Assembly: GCA_963834725.1 (NCBI GenBank)
Contig: CAWICN010000001.1
Span: 4,712,001 to 4,776,000, forward strand
Source of the DNA: PALSA-693 sp963834725
Lineage (GTDB): Bacteria > Actinomycetota > Acidimicrobiia > Acidimicrobiales > Palsa-688
DNA length: 64,000 bases
Direction of reading: 5' to 3'
Each line of letters begins with the position of its first letter. The stretch's first letter is position 1. A model generated the notes under the pieces. The model searched no databases. It worked only from the letters and a program-made list of their open reading frames with translations, and was not told the origin of the DNA. Of this stretch, positions 24,557 to 33,180 are shown in pieces. Made by a program: the position numbers and the translations under genes.

Positions 24557-26119
24557 TCATTTGGGGAGCTCGGGTTGGACGAGGTGGTGCCAGAGGTCGT
24601 GGGCGTAGTGTTCCCAGGTGCGGGTGGGGCGGGTGTGGAGTTGTTGGCGGAGGGTGGCGAGGCGGTGGTCGTCGGTGAGCAGGCTGCGCATGGCTTCGGT
24701 GAGGGCGTCGTCGTCGCGGGGGTCGATGAGGATGGCGCCGCCGCCGGCGGCGGTGTCGTGGGTGCTGCCGTAGTTGGTGGTGATGACGGGGGTGCCCGAG
24801 GCGAGTGATTCGGCTACGGGCAGGCCGTAGCCTTCGTGGAGGGAGGCGAAGACGCTGAAGCGGGCCTGGCGGTAGGCGGCGGCCAGGTCGGTGTCGCTGA
24901 CGCCGGTGCGGATGGTGAGGGGCCGGCCCTGGGCTTGCAGGTGGGCGATGCGGTCGGGGGTTTCGTGGCCCCAGCCGCTGCCGGCGATGAGGAGCAGTTG
25001 GAAGTGGAGGCCGTCGCGCCAGAGTCGTTCGGCCGCGTAGAGCAGGGCCAGATGGTTCTTGCGCGGTTCGAGGCTGCCCACGCACAGGACCAGGGGGAGG
25101 GCTCCGGCCGATCCCGCCGGTGGGGGGGGCTCGGGTAGTGCGGTGGCTTCGGTGGGGTTGGGGCATTCGACGATGGTGGGGCCGGGCAGGCCCTGGGCGG
25201 GCAGGGCGGCCGCGAAGCCGGCGAACTCGGTGGCGGCGCTGCGGCTGACGCCGGCGATGCGGCGGGCGTGTTTGAGGACGCCGAGGAAGCGGGCGAAGCG
25301 CTGGGTGTCGGCGGCGGGGACCAGGTCGGCGCTGACGATGGGGATGCAGTCGTGGCCGACGGCCACCACGGCGTTGCCGGAGTACTGGGCCAGAGCAGCC
25401 AGCCGATCGCAGACCTCCTCGGGTGGGGTCTCGGGGAGGACCACCACGGTGCGCCACGGGACCACCAGGGTGACCGGGACGGCGGCCGGCTCGGGAGTCG
25501 AGGTGGGGGCTGGCTCCCGGTGGGCCGCGCCGGTGGACGGGTCGGAACCGGTGCCGGTGACGGGGGGTGTGCGTTCGGGGTCGCCCCATTGCAGGACCCG
25601 GCGCCGTTCGGGTTCGCTCAGGGGGCGCAGGCCGGAGCTGCTGATGGTCCACGCCGCGACGAGCAGGGGATGATCACGCTCCCAGAGGGGCAGGGTGCGC
25701 CGCACCACCTGTTGAATACCGGTGTGCAGGTCATAGTGGGCCGACTGATGCACATCGACCACCACCCGGTCCGCCACCACCCGCAACCCGGCGGTCGCGG
25801 TATCTGCCGTGGCGCCGGAGAAGGCCCGATCCAGCAGCCACACCTCGCACTCCGCTGGCCGGGCGAGTTGCAGGTGACGAGTGCCGGCCAGGACCTCCGC
25901 CGCGGTCGGATAGGCACCGAACACGGCAGTGCAGAGCAACCAGACGCGATCGTGAGTGTTTTCCGCCTGGACGGCCCGCACCAGGCGGTCCAACAGGATG
26001 CTGGCCTCGCGGCTGGGACCGTCCTCTCGTGGCGGCACGCGGTCGAGCAGCACGGTCGCGGCCGCCCGTAGCCGCTCGACCAGCTTCGTCTCTACCAGCG
26101 GGGAGCCAGTGAGGCTCAT
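24557..26119 (-). CDS. GT4-family glycosyltransferase, paralogue 3 of 4
   Basis: 520 residues from ATG 26119 (MSLTGSPLVETKLVERL); the frame reaches a TTG at 26242 but lacks family similarity there, so the start is uncertain. The N-terminal helical domain contains DRVWLLCTAVFGAYPTAAEV. The acceptor domain opens with VVVDVHQSAHYDLHTGIQQV, and there is a Pro/Ser/Thr-rich insert at about residues 190-220. The C-terminal domain has VGSLEPRKNHLALLYAAERL and HEGYGLPVAESLASGTPV. Positions 24564-25084 match paralogue 4 at 32404-32924 with one mismatch that I can find. Confidence 0.9.
   Translation of the reverse strand: MSLTGSPLVETKLVERLRAAATVLLDRVPPREDGPSREASILLDRLVRAVQAENTHDRVWLLCTAVFGAYPTAAEVLAGTRHLQLARPAECEVWLLDRAFSGATADTATAGLRVVADRVVVDVHQSAHYDLHTGIQQVVRRTLPLWERDHPLLVAAWTISSSGLRPLSEPERRRVLQWGDPERTPPVTGTGSDPSTGAAHREPAPTSTPEPAAVPVTLVVPWRTVVVLPETPPEEVCDRLAALAQYSGNAVVAVGHDCIPIVSADLVPAADTQRFARFLGVLKHARRIAGVSRSAATEFAGFAAALPAQGLPGPTIVECPNPTEATALPEPPPPAGSAGALPLVLCVGSLEPRKNHLALLYAAERLWRDGLHFQLLLIAGSGWGHETPDRIAHLQAQGRPLTIRTGVSDTDLAAAYRQARFSVFASLHEGYGLPVAESLASGTPVITTNYGSTHDTAAGGGAILIDPRDDDALTEAMRSLLTDDHRLATLRQQLHTRPTRTWEHYAHDLWHHLVQPELPK
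24564..25084. repeat. Long direct repeat, copy 1 of second pair (partner 32404-32924)
   Basis: 521 bp at a constant offset of 7840, with a single mismatch seen at 25043. Beyond 25085 the genes separate at a Pro/Ala-rich linker and then remain clearly similar but not identical. Confidence 0.95.
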
Positions 26120-26263
26120 TGATGCGGGGGAGGCGCAGTCGGCAGGGCGCGGGGAACGCCCCCGACCGGGCGACAGACGGAACCTGGATGGCGGAGGGGC
26201 AACGTGTGCAGGGTAGACGGTCAGCTTCGTCGTGGACGCCAATCGCGGGCGCGAGACGGCGCT

Positions 26264-26308
26264 ATTGTGCTATAAAAGCCGCGTAATACGCGGCTTTTAT
26301 AGCACAAT
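26264..26308. repeat. Perfect 22-bp inverted repeat with 1-nt centre
   Basis: The two arms (ATTGTGCTATAAAAGCCGCG plus TA, and its exact complement) are separated by one A. The outer 14 bp are AT-rich, unlike the surrounding DNA. It lies upstream of two divergent genes, not behind one, so it is not an ordinary terminator. Confidence 0.95.
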
Positions 26309-26460
26309 CTCTGCTGCGCCGGGCACCGAGCACCGGGACGGATGGGACCGGCTGCCGCGGTAGCGGAGCCGGAGCGTCCCGCCGCCGCGCCACGTCCCGC
26401 TCGGGCAGAGAGGACGGGTCCGAGGAATCGTGTGGACGGTGCAACGACGTCCGTTGCGCT

Positions 26461-26466
26461 TACGCT
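26461..26466 (+). promoter_or_regulatory. -10 element for a leaderless Ppm1-like mRNA
   Basis: TACGCT is exactly 6 nt upstream of ATG 26473. Confidence 0.5.
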
Positions 26467-26472
26467 CTGACG

Positions 26473-27231
26473 ATGCGGACGTTAGTGATCCTGCCCACCT
26501 ACAACGAGGCCGCCACCATCGAGGAGGTTATGCGCCGCACGCGGGAGGCGGTGGCGGGCGCTGAGATCCTGGTCGTGGACGACAACAGCCCGGACGGGAC
26601 CGCCAGGCTGGCGGAGAAGGTCGGCGAGGAGCTTGGCGGAGTGCACCTCCTCCGGCGCGAACGGCGACTCGGGCTTGGTGACGCGTACCGAGCCGGGTTT
26701 GGCTGGGGCTTGGCGAGAGGCTTCGACGCCATGGTGGAGATGGATTCGGATCTGTCGCACGATCCGGCCGGACTCGTCGAGTTGCTGGCCGAGTTGGGCG
26801 ACCACGATCTGGTGATCGGATCGCGCTACGTCCCCGGTGGGTCCATACCTCGTTGGGGGGTCCATCGTCGCATGCTGTCGTGGGCGGGCAACCGTTACTC
26901 GGCATTGATGCTCGGACTGCCCGTCCGCGATATGACTTCTGGCTTGCGCGTCTACCGGGCCGTGGTTCTGCGCTCGATCGACCTGAACGAAGTCAGGGCC
27001 AACGGCTACGGCTTCCAGATCGAGATGACCTACCGGGCCGCCCAGGCCGGGGCCCGCATTACGGAGGTCCCGATCCGGTTCATCGACCGGGAGCAGGGCG
27101 AGTCGAAGATGTCGGCGAACACCATTGTCGAGGCACTGCTGCTGGTGACGCGTTGGGGCGCGGTGCGAGCCGCACTCAGGTTGAAGAAAGCCGTGGTCCA
27201 ACGGCGAACCCGAAGGTCAGGGGAGGCCTAA
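26473..27231 (+). CDS. Polyprenol-phosphate mannose synthase-like GT2
   Basis: 252 residues, GT-A fold without membrane helices. Motifs: LVILPTYNEAATIEEVM, ILVVDDNSPDGTA, LGLGDAYRAGFGWGL, MVEMDSDLSHDP (the DxD metal site), VIGSRYVPGGSIPRW and RFIDREQGESKMS, all characteristic of Dpm1 / actinobacterial Ppm1 catalytic domains. It transfers mannose (or a related hexose) from GDP-mannose to polyprenyl phosphate on the cytoplasmic face. The product is the donor for GT-C mannosyltransferases, and a PIG-V-like candidate lies convergently next door. The mycobacterial-type Lnt domain is absent. Confidence 0.93.
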   Translation: MRTLVILPTYNEAATIEEVMRRTREAVAGAEILVVDDNSPDGTARLAEKVGEELGGVHLLRRERRLGLGDAYRAGFGWGLARGFDAMVEMDSDLSHDPAGLVELLAELGDHDLVIGSRYVPGGSIPRWGVHRRMLSWAGNRYSALMLGLPVRDMTSGLRVYRAVVLRSIDLNEVRANGYGFQIEMTYRAAQAGARITEVPIRFIDREQGESKMSANTIVEALLLVTRWGAVRAALRLKKAVVQRRTRRSGEA

Positions 27232-27286
27232 ATGGACCGGCTTGACTATTGGCATCGGTCGTGGATCGGGATGATGTCCCGCGGGG

Positions 27287-28465
27287 TCACGGCACCAGGC
27301 TGATGTTGGTGATGCTCAGCACCAGGAGTCCCGCCATGAGGGTGGCTGAGCCGGCGACGGTCAGGGCGTAGAGATTGCCTTTCAATCGATACCCCATGGC
27401 CATGATAAGAGGAAAAGCGGTCAGGACAAAACGGGGACGCAATCCCAGGGCGGTCGACATAAACGACATGATGAGGACAACGCCGGTATAGACCAGGAGT
27501 ACTCCGGGTGGTTTGGCCTGGATAAGCAGCACGAGCAGAAGCGCCGCGGCGGCCGTGCCGAGAAGCGGGACATAGTAGTTGGGATACGTGAAGCCGTATT
27601 GAGTCATATGCTCGATCAGCTTGACGATAGCCGTTGGGCTTTCGTGCTCGTTCCATCCGTCCCGCTCGGTTTGGTACCAGACCGCAATCGATCCCGTCGA
27701 CGCCCACAGGTATGCGAGCCAGCCAATAACGCCCGCCGGCGCCAGGACGACGGACCAGAGGGCCGGCCAGTCTCGACGCGAGCGAATGGCGATGAACGCT
27801 TCCCAGGCGCAGCATGCCACCAGGGCGACTCCGTTGGGTCTGGTCGCGGTGGCCATTGCCCCCAGGAGTCCCGCCAGAACCCAGTGATGTTGCCGCAACG
27901 CCAGGATGCAGGCACACGCCGCGGCCAGGAGCAGAGGCTCTGAATAGATCAACGAGAACACAAAAGCGCCAGGAAAGAAGCACAGCAGCACGGTTGACTG
28001 GTCGGCGGCGAGATCCCCCCAAATATCGCGGGTGAGATACCAGAAGGCGATCACCATCGCGACCTGAGCAATGAAATCCGCCAATACGCCCGACGCGGTC
28101 CAACCGACCGGTGTTAGAGCATGCACACAGCGAATTAGAAACGGCAAGCCGGGAAAAAAGGCGATCGTGCTTGGTGCCAGACGGCCCCCCGACTTCGCCA
28201 GGTGTTGTGGCCAACCGTACTGGGCGGCCCGCAGGTACCACCCGACGTCCCATTTCCCGATGAAGAGCGGGGACTGATTGGTAACACTGCGATTCAGGTA
28301 GAGGACTGCGAGGGCGATCGCTCGGGACACGCAGAGAATGACCACTGGCTTCAAGATGGGAGGAAAGCCCCACCACATTTGCATGCCGCGTCCCCGGCCG
28401 GGCCCGCGACCGGCCTCCAGGTCGGCCTGCACTGGCTCAGGGTCGCTAACTTCCACCTTCGCCAT
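27287..28465 (-). CDS. PIG-V-like (GT76-type) membrane mannosyltransferase
   Basis: 392 residues with about nine membrane helices. The first external loop reads FIGKWDVGWYLRAAQYGWP, followed by IAFFPGLPFLIRC; this WD-x-x-WY / FFPxxP pattern is the PIG-V signature, and MATATRPNGVALV is also common in the family. The donor would be polyprenyl-phosphate mannose made by the adjacent synthase. Start ATG 28465 is supported by TATCCT 6 nt upstream, so it has its own promoter even though the upstream membrane gene ends only 53 nt away. Confidence 0.85.
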   Translation of the reverse strand: MAKVEVSDPEPVQADLEAGRGPGRGRGMQMWWGFPPILKPVVILCVSRAIALAVLYLNRSVTNQSPLFIGKWDVGWYLRAAQYGWPQHLAKSGGRLAPSTIAFFPGLPFLIRCVHALTPVGWTASGVLADFIAQVAMVIAFWYLTRDIWGDLAADQSTVLLCFFPGAFVFSLIYSEPLLLAAACACILALRQHHWVLAGLLGAMATATRPNGVALVACCAWEAFIAIRSRRDWPALWSVVLAPAGVIGWLAYLWASTGSIAVWYQTERDGWNEHESPTAIVKLIEHMTQYGFTYPNYYVPLLGTAAAALLLVLLIQAKPPGVLLVYTGVVLIMSFMSTALGLRPRFVLTAFPLIMAMGYRLKGNLYALTVAGSATLMAGLLVLSITNISLVP

Positions 28466-28471
28466 TTAGCA

Positions 28472-28477
28472 AGGATA
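28472..28477 (-). promoter_or_regulatory. -10 element for the PIG-V-like gene
   Basis: TATCCT on the minus strand, exactly 6 nt upstream of ATG 28465, predicting a leaderless transcript. Confidence 0.6.
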
Positions 28478-28518
28478 GCAAGACGGCCCGATGTCTCCCA
28501 CGAGGCCGGTACGTACGA

Positions 28519-30675
28519 CTACGGAGCGACGGGGCTGCCGTAGATATCCACAACGGCGAGGGCGTAGTTGCTCGGAGGTCGATTGATCGTCATCTCGAGT
28601 TCTCTCGCGCTCCGTGCTGACGCCAGATGTACCGGGCTGAGTCCGGGCGCGGCAGCGCTCACCAGAGCCGGGGTGGCGCCGATGACCCAGAGGGTCCTGT
28701 CCTCGGCCTTCCACTTAAAGGCGAGGGTCCTCATCTCTGCGGCCTGGAAGGGCCGGGTAAGCATCGCCACGGGGACGTTGCACCAGGCGCGGAGTGCGGT
28801 GATGTACTCCTCGGTCGCAGTATCTCCGGGGGCGACGACGATAGCCGCCTGTGGGCCGACGGTTCGGCAGGTCTGGGCTATGGCAACGGAGAACCCGGCT
28901 TCCGGTTGAAACCTGACAACTGGACGAGTCGTGGCGAACGGAAACACCAGCATGGCTGCGGTACCGACACTGAGGACGCCAGTGCCCCCTATTGTCCCGA
29001 CCTGCCTCGCCACCATTGACGAGATGAGCGATATCGCAACAGCAGCGAGCAATACCAGCAGGGGCATGGCGGCCGGAACGAAGCGGCGCATGGCCCAGAT
29101 CTGATCCGGAGCGATGGCCGGATTCCGTACGTAGAGCGCCGTCCCTAATCCGGCCATCGAGAGCACCACCAGGTAAGTGGGGTTGGGACGACCAATGATT
29201 CTTGCTACAGCGAGAGCCGCCCCGACCGCTGCTAACGCCATGGTGACGGGCCCGAGATACCAGCTGAGCCATATCATGGTCTGTTCCGCATAGGTCCGGC
29301 CCGGGTCCAGATGTAGCCCGGCGGCGCCTTGAAGATCCGCAATGAACGCGCTGGGGATGGTCCGCGGGTGCATGAGGGCCGGTCTGAGGGCCCAAGCCGC
29401 CAGAAATGCCAGCGCCACGATCAGCCCAGCTGTCGTGGCGATAACATCTCGATGCGATCCAATCCATCGCCCGGGCCGGGCAAGATGAGACCGGGCGTAC
29501 GGCCCGGCGAGCGCCAGAACGACCCCTATCACGAAGGAGACGCTGAGACCGGTATAAAGCTCATGGACCGGCGTGTGCAGATCGTCGTAGTACGTGCCTG
29601 CAAGCGTGACGACATCGAAAGTACCCAGTACCGCTACGGGTGCGACACCTATCAAGAAGACGCCGAACATCTTGGCCAGAAAGCGGCGGTCCGCTGGCGT
29701 CTTGGTCGACAACCAGGCCAGGGCCGCGAGGATCGGCAGCGGGATCAGGTAGACGATGGTGTCAATCCGGGACAGCATCGTTCCGCTCAGGGCGGCACCG
29801 GCCACGAGGGCAGTCAGGAGGTGGCGGCGTTCGAAGGCGATGAGGAGGAGCCACATCCCGGACCACAACAAGATCTCTACGGCCGGCTCCGAGAAAGACT
29901 CCCTCGCCACGTTGAGCTGTGGGAGGGCGAGGGCAAGGGCGCCGACGGCCCCCAAGACAAGCCACGGACGGCGAACCAGCCGGCAGCCGACGGCGTAGAT
30001 CGCACACAGGGCCAGGGCGCTCAACAGGGCTGGCGTTCTGAACATCAGACCGTCCCCGCCGAGATTGTCGGCCTCAGCCAGCAAGACGGGCGTTAGATGG
30101 TCGAACTGAAACTCGACGTGGTCGCCCTGCAGGTAGGTTCCGTATGATCCCGTGGTCAGCCCGGGTCCCTTCCCCGCCCACTGGCTGTTGGTGGGCACTT
30201 CCAGGTTGCCGTGGACCGCGATCCACTTTCCGGTGTCCGCGTAGACGCCGGAGTCACGTCCTATGGCGACGTGGTGGGCTGCGTAGTGAGCGTTCCATAC
30301 CGCAAAGGTCAGGGCACCGACACACATGCCGATCGCCGGCAGCGTCACTTTGGGTTGTCTGGATGGGGCCCAGGCCCGACGCGGCCAGGCGATGCTGCTT
30401 AGCAGGACGGTGAGGACTGCACCAAACAGCACCGCCAGAGCGAAATGATAGACCTCCAGCGCAGCCAGAAAGAGTCCAGCCCCGCCAAACGAGAGGACTG
30501 CGGTGCTGGCGACGAGTAATCCGCGTTGAAACCACAATGGGAGGAGGTCCGCACCCTCGGACCCGATACCGTCAAGTTGTCCGGACGTTTGCGCTTCGCC
30601 GGTCACCTCTAAGGTCGGCACCGATACTCCGGTGTTGCTAAACGAGTTCTGATACCGGGTCACCCGCGGGTCCAC
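28519..30675 (-). CDS. Large GT-C-like membrane protein
   Basis: 718 residues from GTG 30675, which lies 1 nt after the upstream methyltransferase stop; the longer open frame overlaps that gene. About twelve membrane helices follow a short cytoplasmic N-terminus. The first loop contains HHVAIGRDSGVYADTGKWI with acidic residues where GT-C enzymes hold their catalytic Asp, and a later loop has RESFSEPAEILLWSG-like spacing (VARESFSEPAVEILLW). The C-terminal 150 residues are soluble. It probably transfers a polyprenyl-phosphate-linked sugar; substrate unknown. Confidence 0.8.
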   Translation of the reverse strand: MDPRVTRYQNSFSNTGVSVPTLEVTGEAQTSGQLDGIGSEGADLLPLWFQRGLLVASTAVLSFGGAGLFLAALEVYHFALAVLFGAVLTVLLSSIAWPRRAWAPSRQPKVTLPAIGMCVGALTFAVWNAHYAAHHVAIGRDSGVYADTGKWIAVHGNLEVPTNSQWAGKGPGLTTGSYGTYLQGDHVEFQFDHLTPVLLAEADNLGGDGLMFRTPALLSALALCAIYAVGCRLVRRPWLVLGAVGALALALPQLNVARESFSEPAVEILLWSGMWLLLIAFERRHLLTALVAGAALSGTMLSRIDTIVYLIPLPILAALAWLSTKTPADRRFLAKMFGVFLIGVAPVAVLGTFDVVTLAGTYYDDLHTPVHELYTGLSVSFVIGVVLALAGPYARSHLARPGRWIGSHRDVIATTAGLIVALAFLAAWALRPALMHPRTIPSAFIADLQGAAGLHLDPGRTYAEQTMIWLSWYLGPVTMALAAVGAALAVARIIGRPNPTYLVVLSMAGLGTALYVRNPAIAPDQIWAMRRFVPAAMPLLVLLAAVAISLISSMVARQVGTIGGTGVLSVGTAAMLVFPFATTRPVVRFQPEAGFSVAIAQTCRTVGPQAAIVVAPGDTATEEYITALRAWCNVPVAMLTRPFQAAEMRTLAFKWKAEDRTLWVIGATPALVSAAAPGLSPVHLASARSARELEMTINRPPSNYALAVVDIYGSPVAP

Positions 30676-30676
30676 A

Positions 30677-32188
30677 TCACTGACTGATTGGGTCGGCGGC
30701 AGCGTTGGGAGGCCAAATCCGAAGCGGCTGGCTGCCATTGATCGCAAACCAGGCAATGCCCTCGCTGACGAGGTCAATCTCCACCTTCGCTGTCTCGGCC
30801 ACGGTGACCGGGACCGCGAGCCGGAACGAGACTTCACGGGCCTCACCTGCGGCCACACCTTCGCCAGGAATTGGGAACCGAGCCAGATCCTCAGCCGCGC
30901 CGCCGTCTTTCTTCCATCGGGCACCCAGACGGACCGGACCGACCTCCGCATCGGAAGGAAGCCACCTTGCCGTCCCCGTGTTGACGGCCCGGCATGACCC
31001 GGAGATGATCACATGGTCCGGCTGAGCATTCCGATCGACGGACAGCTCGATCAGCTCCAGATTACCGCCGAGCTGCGTCCGATCCCGGCTGTCGGGCGAG
31101 ACCGAGCCCCGCTTCTTGAGGATGAAGAGCCGCCGATTATCGAGGCAAGCTCGCAGGTGGGGCAAATATCCTGGGGGGGAGTCGGCGGAGCCCCATATCG
31201 ACTCAAACTCGGTGGGTGAGCACCAGTAGGTGTCGGCATCAAAGACGGCCAGACGAACGTCGTCGAATCCGGCCTGTTTGGCCCATGCAGCCACATCACG
31301 CATGACGATGTCGTTTTCGATGACTCCGTAGTTGCGCATCTCGTACTGTGACTGGGCGAGGCGCGAGTGGCGAGGCCCGGGTTCGGAGAACGCCGCCGTT
31401 CCGCCCGGTCGCAGCACACGCCCCATCTCGAGGAGCACCTCTTGAGGGTTGGGTACATGATGGAACGCATCAAAGCAAACGATGTAGTCGACCGTGCCGG
31501 CTGCCAGGCCGATGCGTCGACCATCGAAGCGCTGGAATTGAGGGGGGTGGCTCTGGCCGAAGACCGGGTTGCGTTCGAACAGCCGTTGTCCTATTTCGAG
31601 CGCCGCTTCCGATATATCCATGGCGATGACCCGACAACCCAGCTGGGTAAGCAGCCGGCTGGTCCAGCAGGTTCCCGCGCCGAAATCCAGTACAGTTGCT
31701 CCGGGAACGGGCTGCAAACCTCGTAGCAAGGTGCCAAAACTGATCAGGAGTTCGGGCGCTTCACCCACGCTGGCCACGGGTTTCGCCAGCATCATGTCCG
31801 GATGGTCGAGGGCTGCGCGAAAGTAGGCATCAGCCCGCTCGCCGAGCTCCTCGACGGTTTTCCGCGCCAACAGTTCCTTGACGTCGATGAGGTCCTGAGG
31901 CGCGTTTCCAGGAAGCGGGCGGCTCGTCGGCTCCTCGAGGACCGGTTCGAAATCGGGAGAGCGAGACGGTCGGCCATCTCGCTCCTGTCGCCAACGAGCA
32001 AGTCTCATGGCGACGCGGCGTTTTTCGAGAGCCGTCTTGTGAATAATTCGCTGAAGTGTCTCCCGCGGTAACTGAACATCGCGACCTCGAACCAATGAAG
32101 GCCTCGCCGGCCGAAGGCTGCTGGTGAATCCTGAACTCAGCGACGATTTGGCTTCGGTTGTCGATGCTCCTTGCTTTCGAGGGTTCAC
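30677..32188 (-). CDS. SAM methyltransferase with C-terminal Ig-like domain
   Basis: 503 residues from GTG 32188 (start uncertain, because a 17-bp duplication spans it). Residues 1-110 are basic and helical. The methyltransferase core has ATVLDFGAGTCWTSRLL, RVIAMDISEAALEIG, VDYIVCFDAFHHV and LRPGGTAAFSEPGP. Residues from about 385 form an Ig-like module: VNTGTARWLPSDAEVG, VRLGARW, KVEIDLVSEGIAWFAINGS. The same W-G-W and EGIAWF pattern occurs inside the methyltransferase at 23436. The gene is followed after 1 nt by the GT-C-like gene, so the two are one unit. Confidence 0.85.
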   Translation of the reverse strand: MNPRKQGASTTEAKSSLSSGFTSSLRPARPSLVRGRDVQLPRETLQRIIHKTALEKRRVAMRLARWRQERDGRPSRSPDFEPVLEEPTSRPLPGNAPQDLIDVKELLARKTVEELGERADAYFRAALDHPDMMLAKPVASVGEAPELLISFGTLLRGLQPVPGATVLDFGAGTCWTSRLLTQLGCRVIAMDISEAALEIGQRLFERNPVFGQSHPPQFQRFDGRRIGLAAGTVDYIVCFDAFHHVPNPQEVLLEMGRVLRPGGTAAFSEPGPRHSRLAQSQYEMRNYGVIENDIVMRDVAAWAKQAGFDDVRLAVFDADTYWCSPTEFESIWGSADSPPGYLPHLRACLDNRRLFILKKRGSVSPDSRDRTQLGGNLELIELSVDRNAQPDHVIISGSCRAVNTGTARWLPSDAEVGPVRLGARWKKDGGAAEDLARFPIPGEGVAAGEAREVSFRLAVPVTVAETAKVEIDLVSEGIAWFAINGSQPLRIWPPNAAADPISQ

Positions 32189-32207
32189 GGCTTTCGAGGG
32201 TTCACGG
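32174..32207. repeat. 17-bp tandem duplication at the methyltransferase start
   Basis: Two perfect copies of CTTTCGAGGGTTCACGG (32174-32190 and 32191-32207). Each carries GTG on the minus strand, but the 17-bp period puts them in different frames, so only one can start the gene. Confidence 0.9.
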
Positions 32208-32403
32208 CTTATCTCACGGACATATTCAACTTACGTTAGCATAGCCCTGTCAGGTGAACCGTTCCCTGCTAGCTGCGGTGCCAGCCAACGCCGCCTGCGT
32301 ATCGGCCGCGCCGGCGACGGCCCTGATGAGGCCTGCGGAACCCGTCGACCCGCGGGCAGGCCGGCCGACTCAGGCGTCGGTCAAGGCTCGGGAGCCTATC
32401 GCC

Positions 32404-32924
32404 GGGAGCTCGGGTTGGACGAGGTGGTGCCAGAGGTCGTGGGCGTAGTGTTCCCAGGTGCGGGTGGGGCGGGTGTGGAGTTGTTGGCGGAGGGTGGCGA
32501 GGCGGTGGTCGTCGGTGAGCAGGCTGCGCATGGCTTCGGTGAGGGCGTCGTCGTCGCGGGGGTCGATGAGGATGGCGCCGCCGCCGGCGGCGGTGTCGTG
32601 GGTGCTGCCGTAGTTGGTGGTGATGACGGGGGTGCCCGAGGCGAGTGATTCGGCTACGGGCAGGCCGTAGCCTTCGTGGAGGGAGGCGAAGACGCTGAAG
32701 CGGGCCTGGCGGTAGGCGGCGGCCAGGTCGGTGTCGCTGACGCCGGTGCGGATGGTGAGGGGCCGGCCCTGGGCTTGCAGGTGGGCGATGCGGTCGGGGG
32801 TTTCGTGGCCCCAGCCGCTGCCGGCGATGAGGAGCAGTTGGAAGTGGAGGCCGTCGCGCCAGAGTCGTTCGGCCGCGTAGAGGAGGGCCAGATGGTTCTT
32901 GCGCGGTTCGAGGCTGCCCACGCA
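32404..32924. repeat. Long direct repeat, copy 2 of second pair (partner 24564-25084)
   Basis: 521-bp block encoding the C-terminal domain of GT4 paralogue 4, identical to paralogue 3 apart from one base at 32883. Confidence 0.95.
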
Positions 32925-32939
32925 GAGGACCACGGGGAT

Positions 32940-33180
32940 GGCCTGGGCCCGCCCCGGTCCGGGTGCGGTGGGTGCGGGTGCGCTGGGTGCGGCCGCGGGT
33001 GCGCGTACGGTGGGTGCGGCTGCGGCTGCGGCTGCGGCTGCGGGTGCGGCGGGTGCGGCCGCGGGTGCGCGTACGGTGGGTGCGGCTGCGGGTGCGGCGG
33101 GTGCGGGTGCGGGGAGTGTGGGGGACCCGGGGGGTGCGGCGGCGGTGGGTGCGGTTCCCTCGGGTGCGGCCGGCTGGGTG
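32940..33180 (-). repeat. Low-complexity Ala/Pro/Val-coding linker repeat
   Basis: GGTGCGG/GGTGCGC-type short repeats on the plus strand encode an Ala/Pro-rich linker on the minus strand; APTVRAPAAAP occurs twice and there is a run of nine alanines. Paralogue 3 has only a short Pro/Glu-rich stretch here, so the linker expanded in paralogue 4. Confidence 0.9.

Larger units (their letters stand above)
26120..26472. other. Divergent intergenic region with a palindrome
   Basis: About 350 nt between the divergent GT4 paralogue 3 and the Ppm1-like gene. It contains the perfect palindrome at 26264-26308 and, on the minus strand, a possible TACCCT -10 hexamer near 26211-26216. No other gene is apparent. 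Confidence 0.6.

Noticed and set aside
26264..26308. Palindrome as intrinsic terminator
   Set aside because: No gene ends near it; both neighbours point away.
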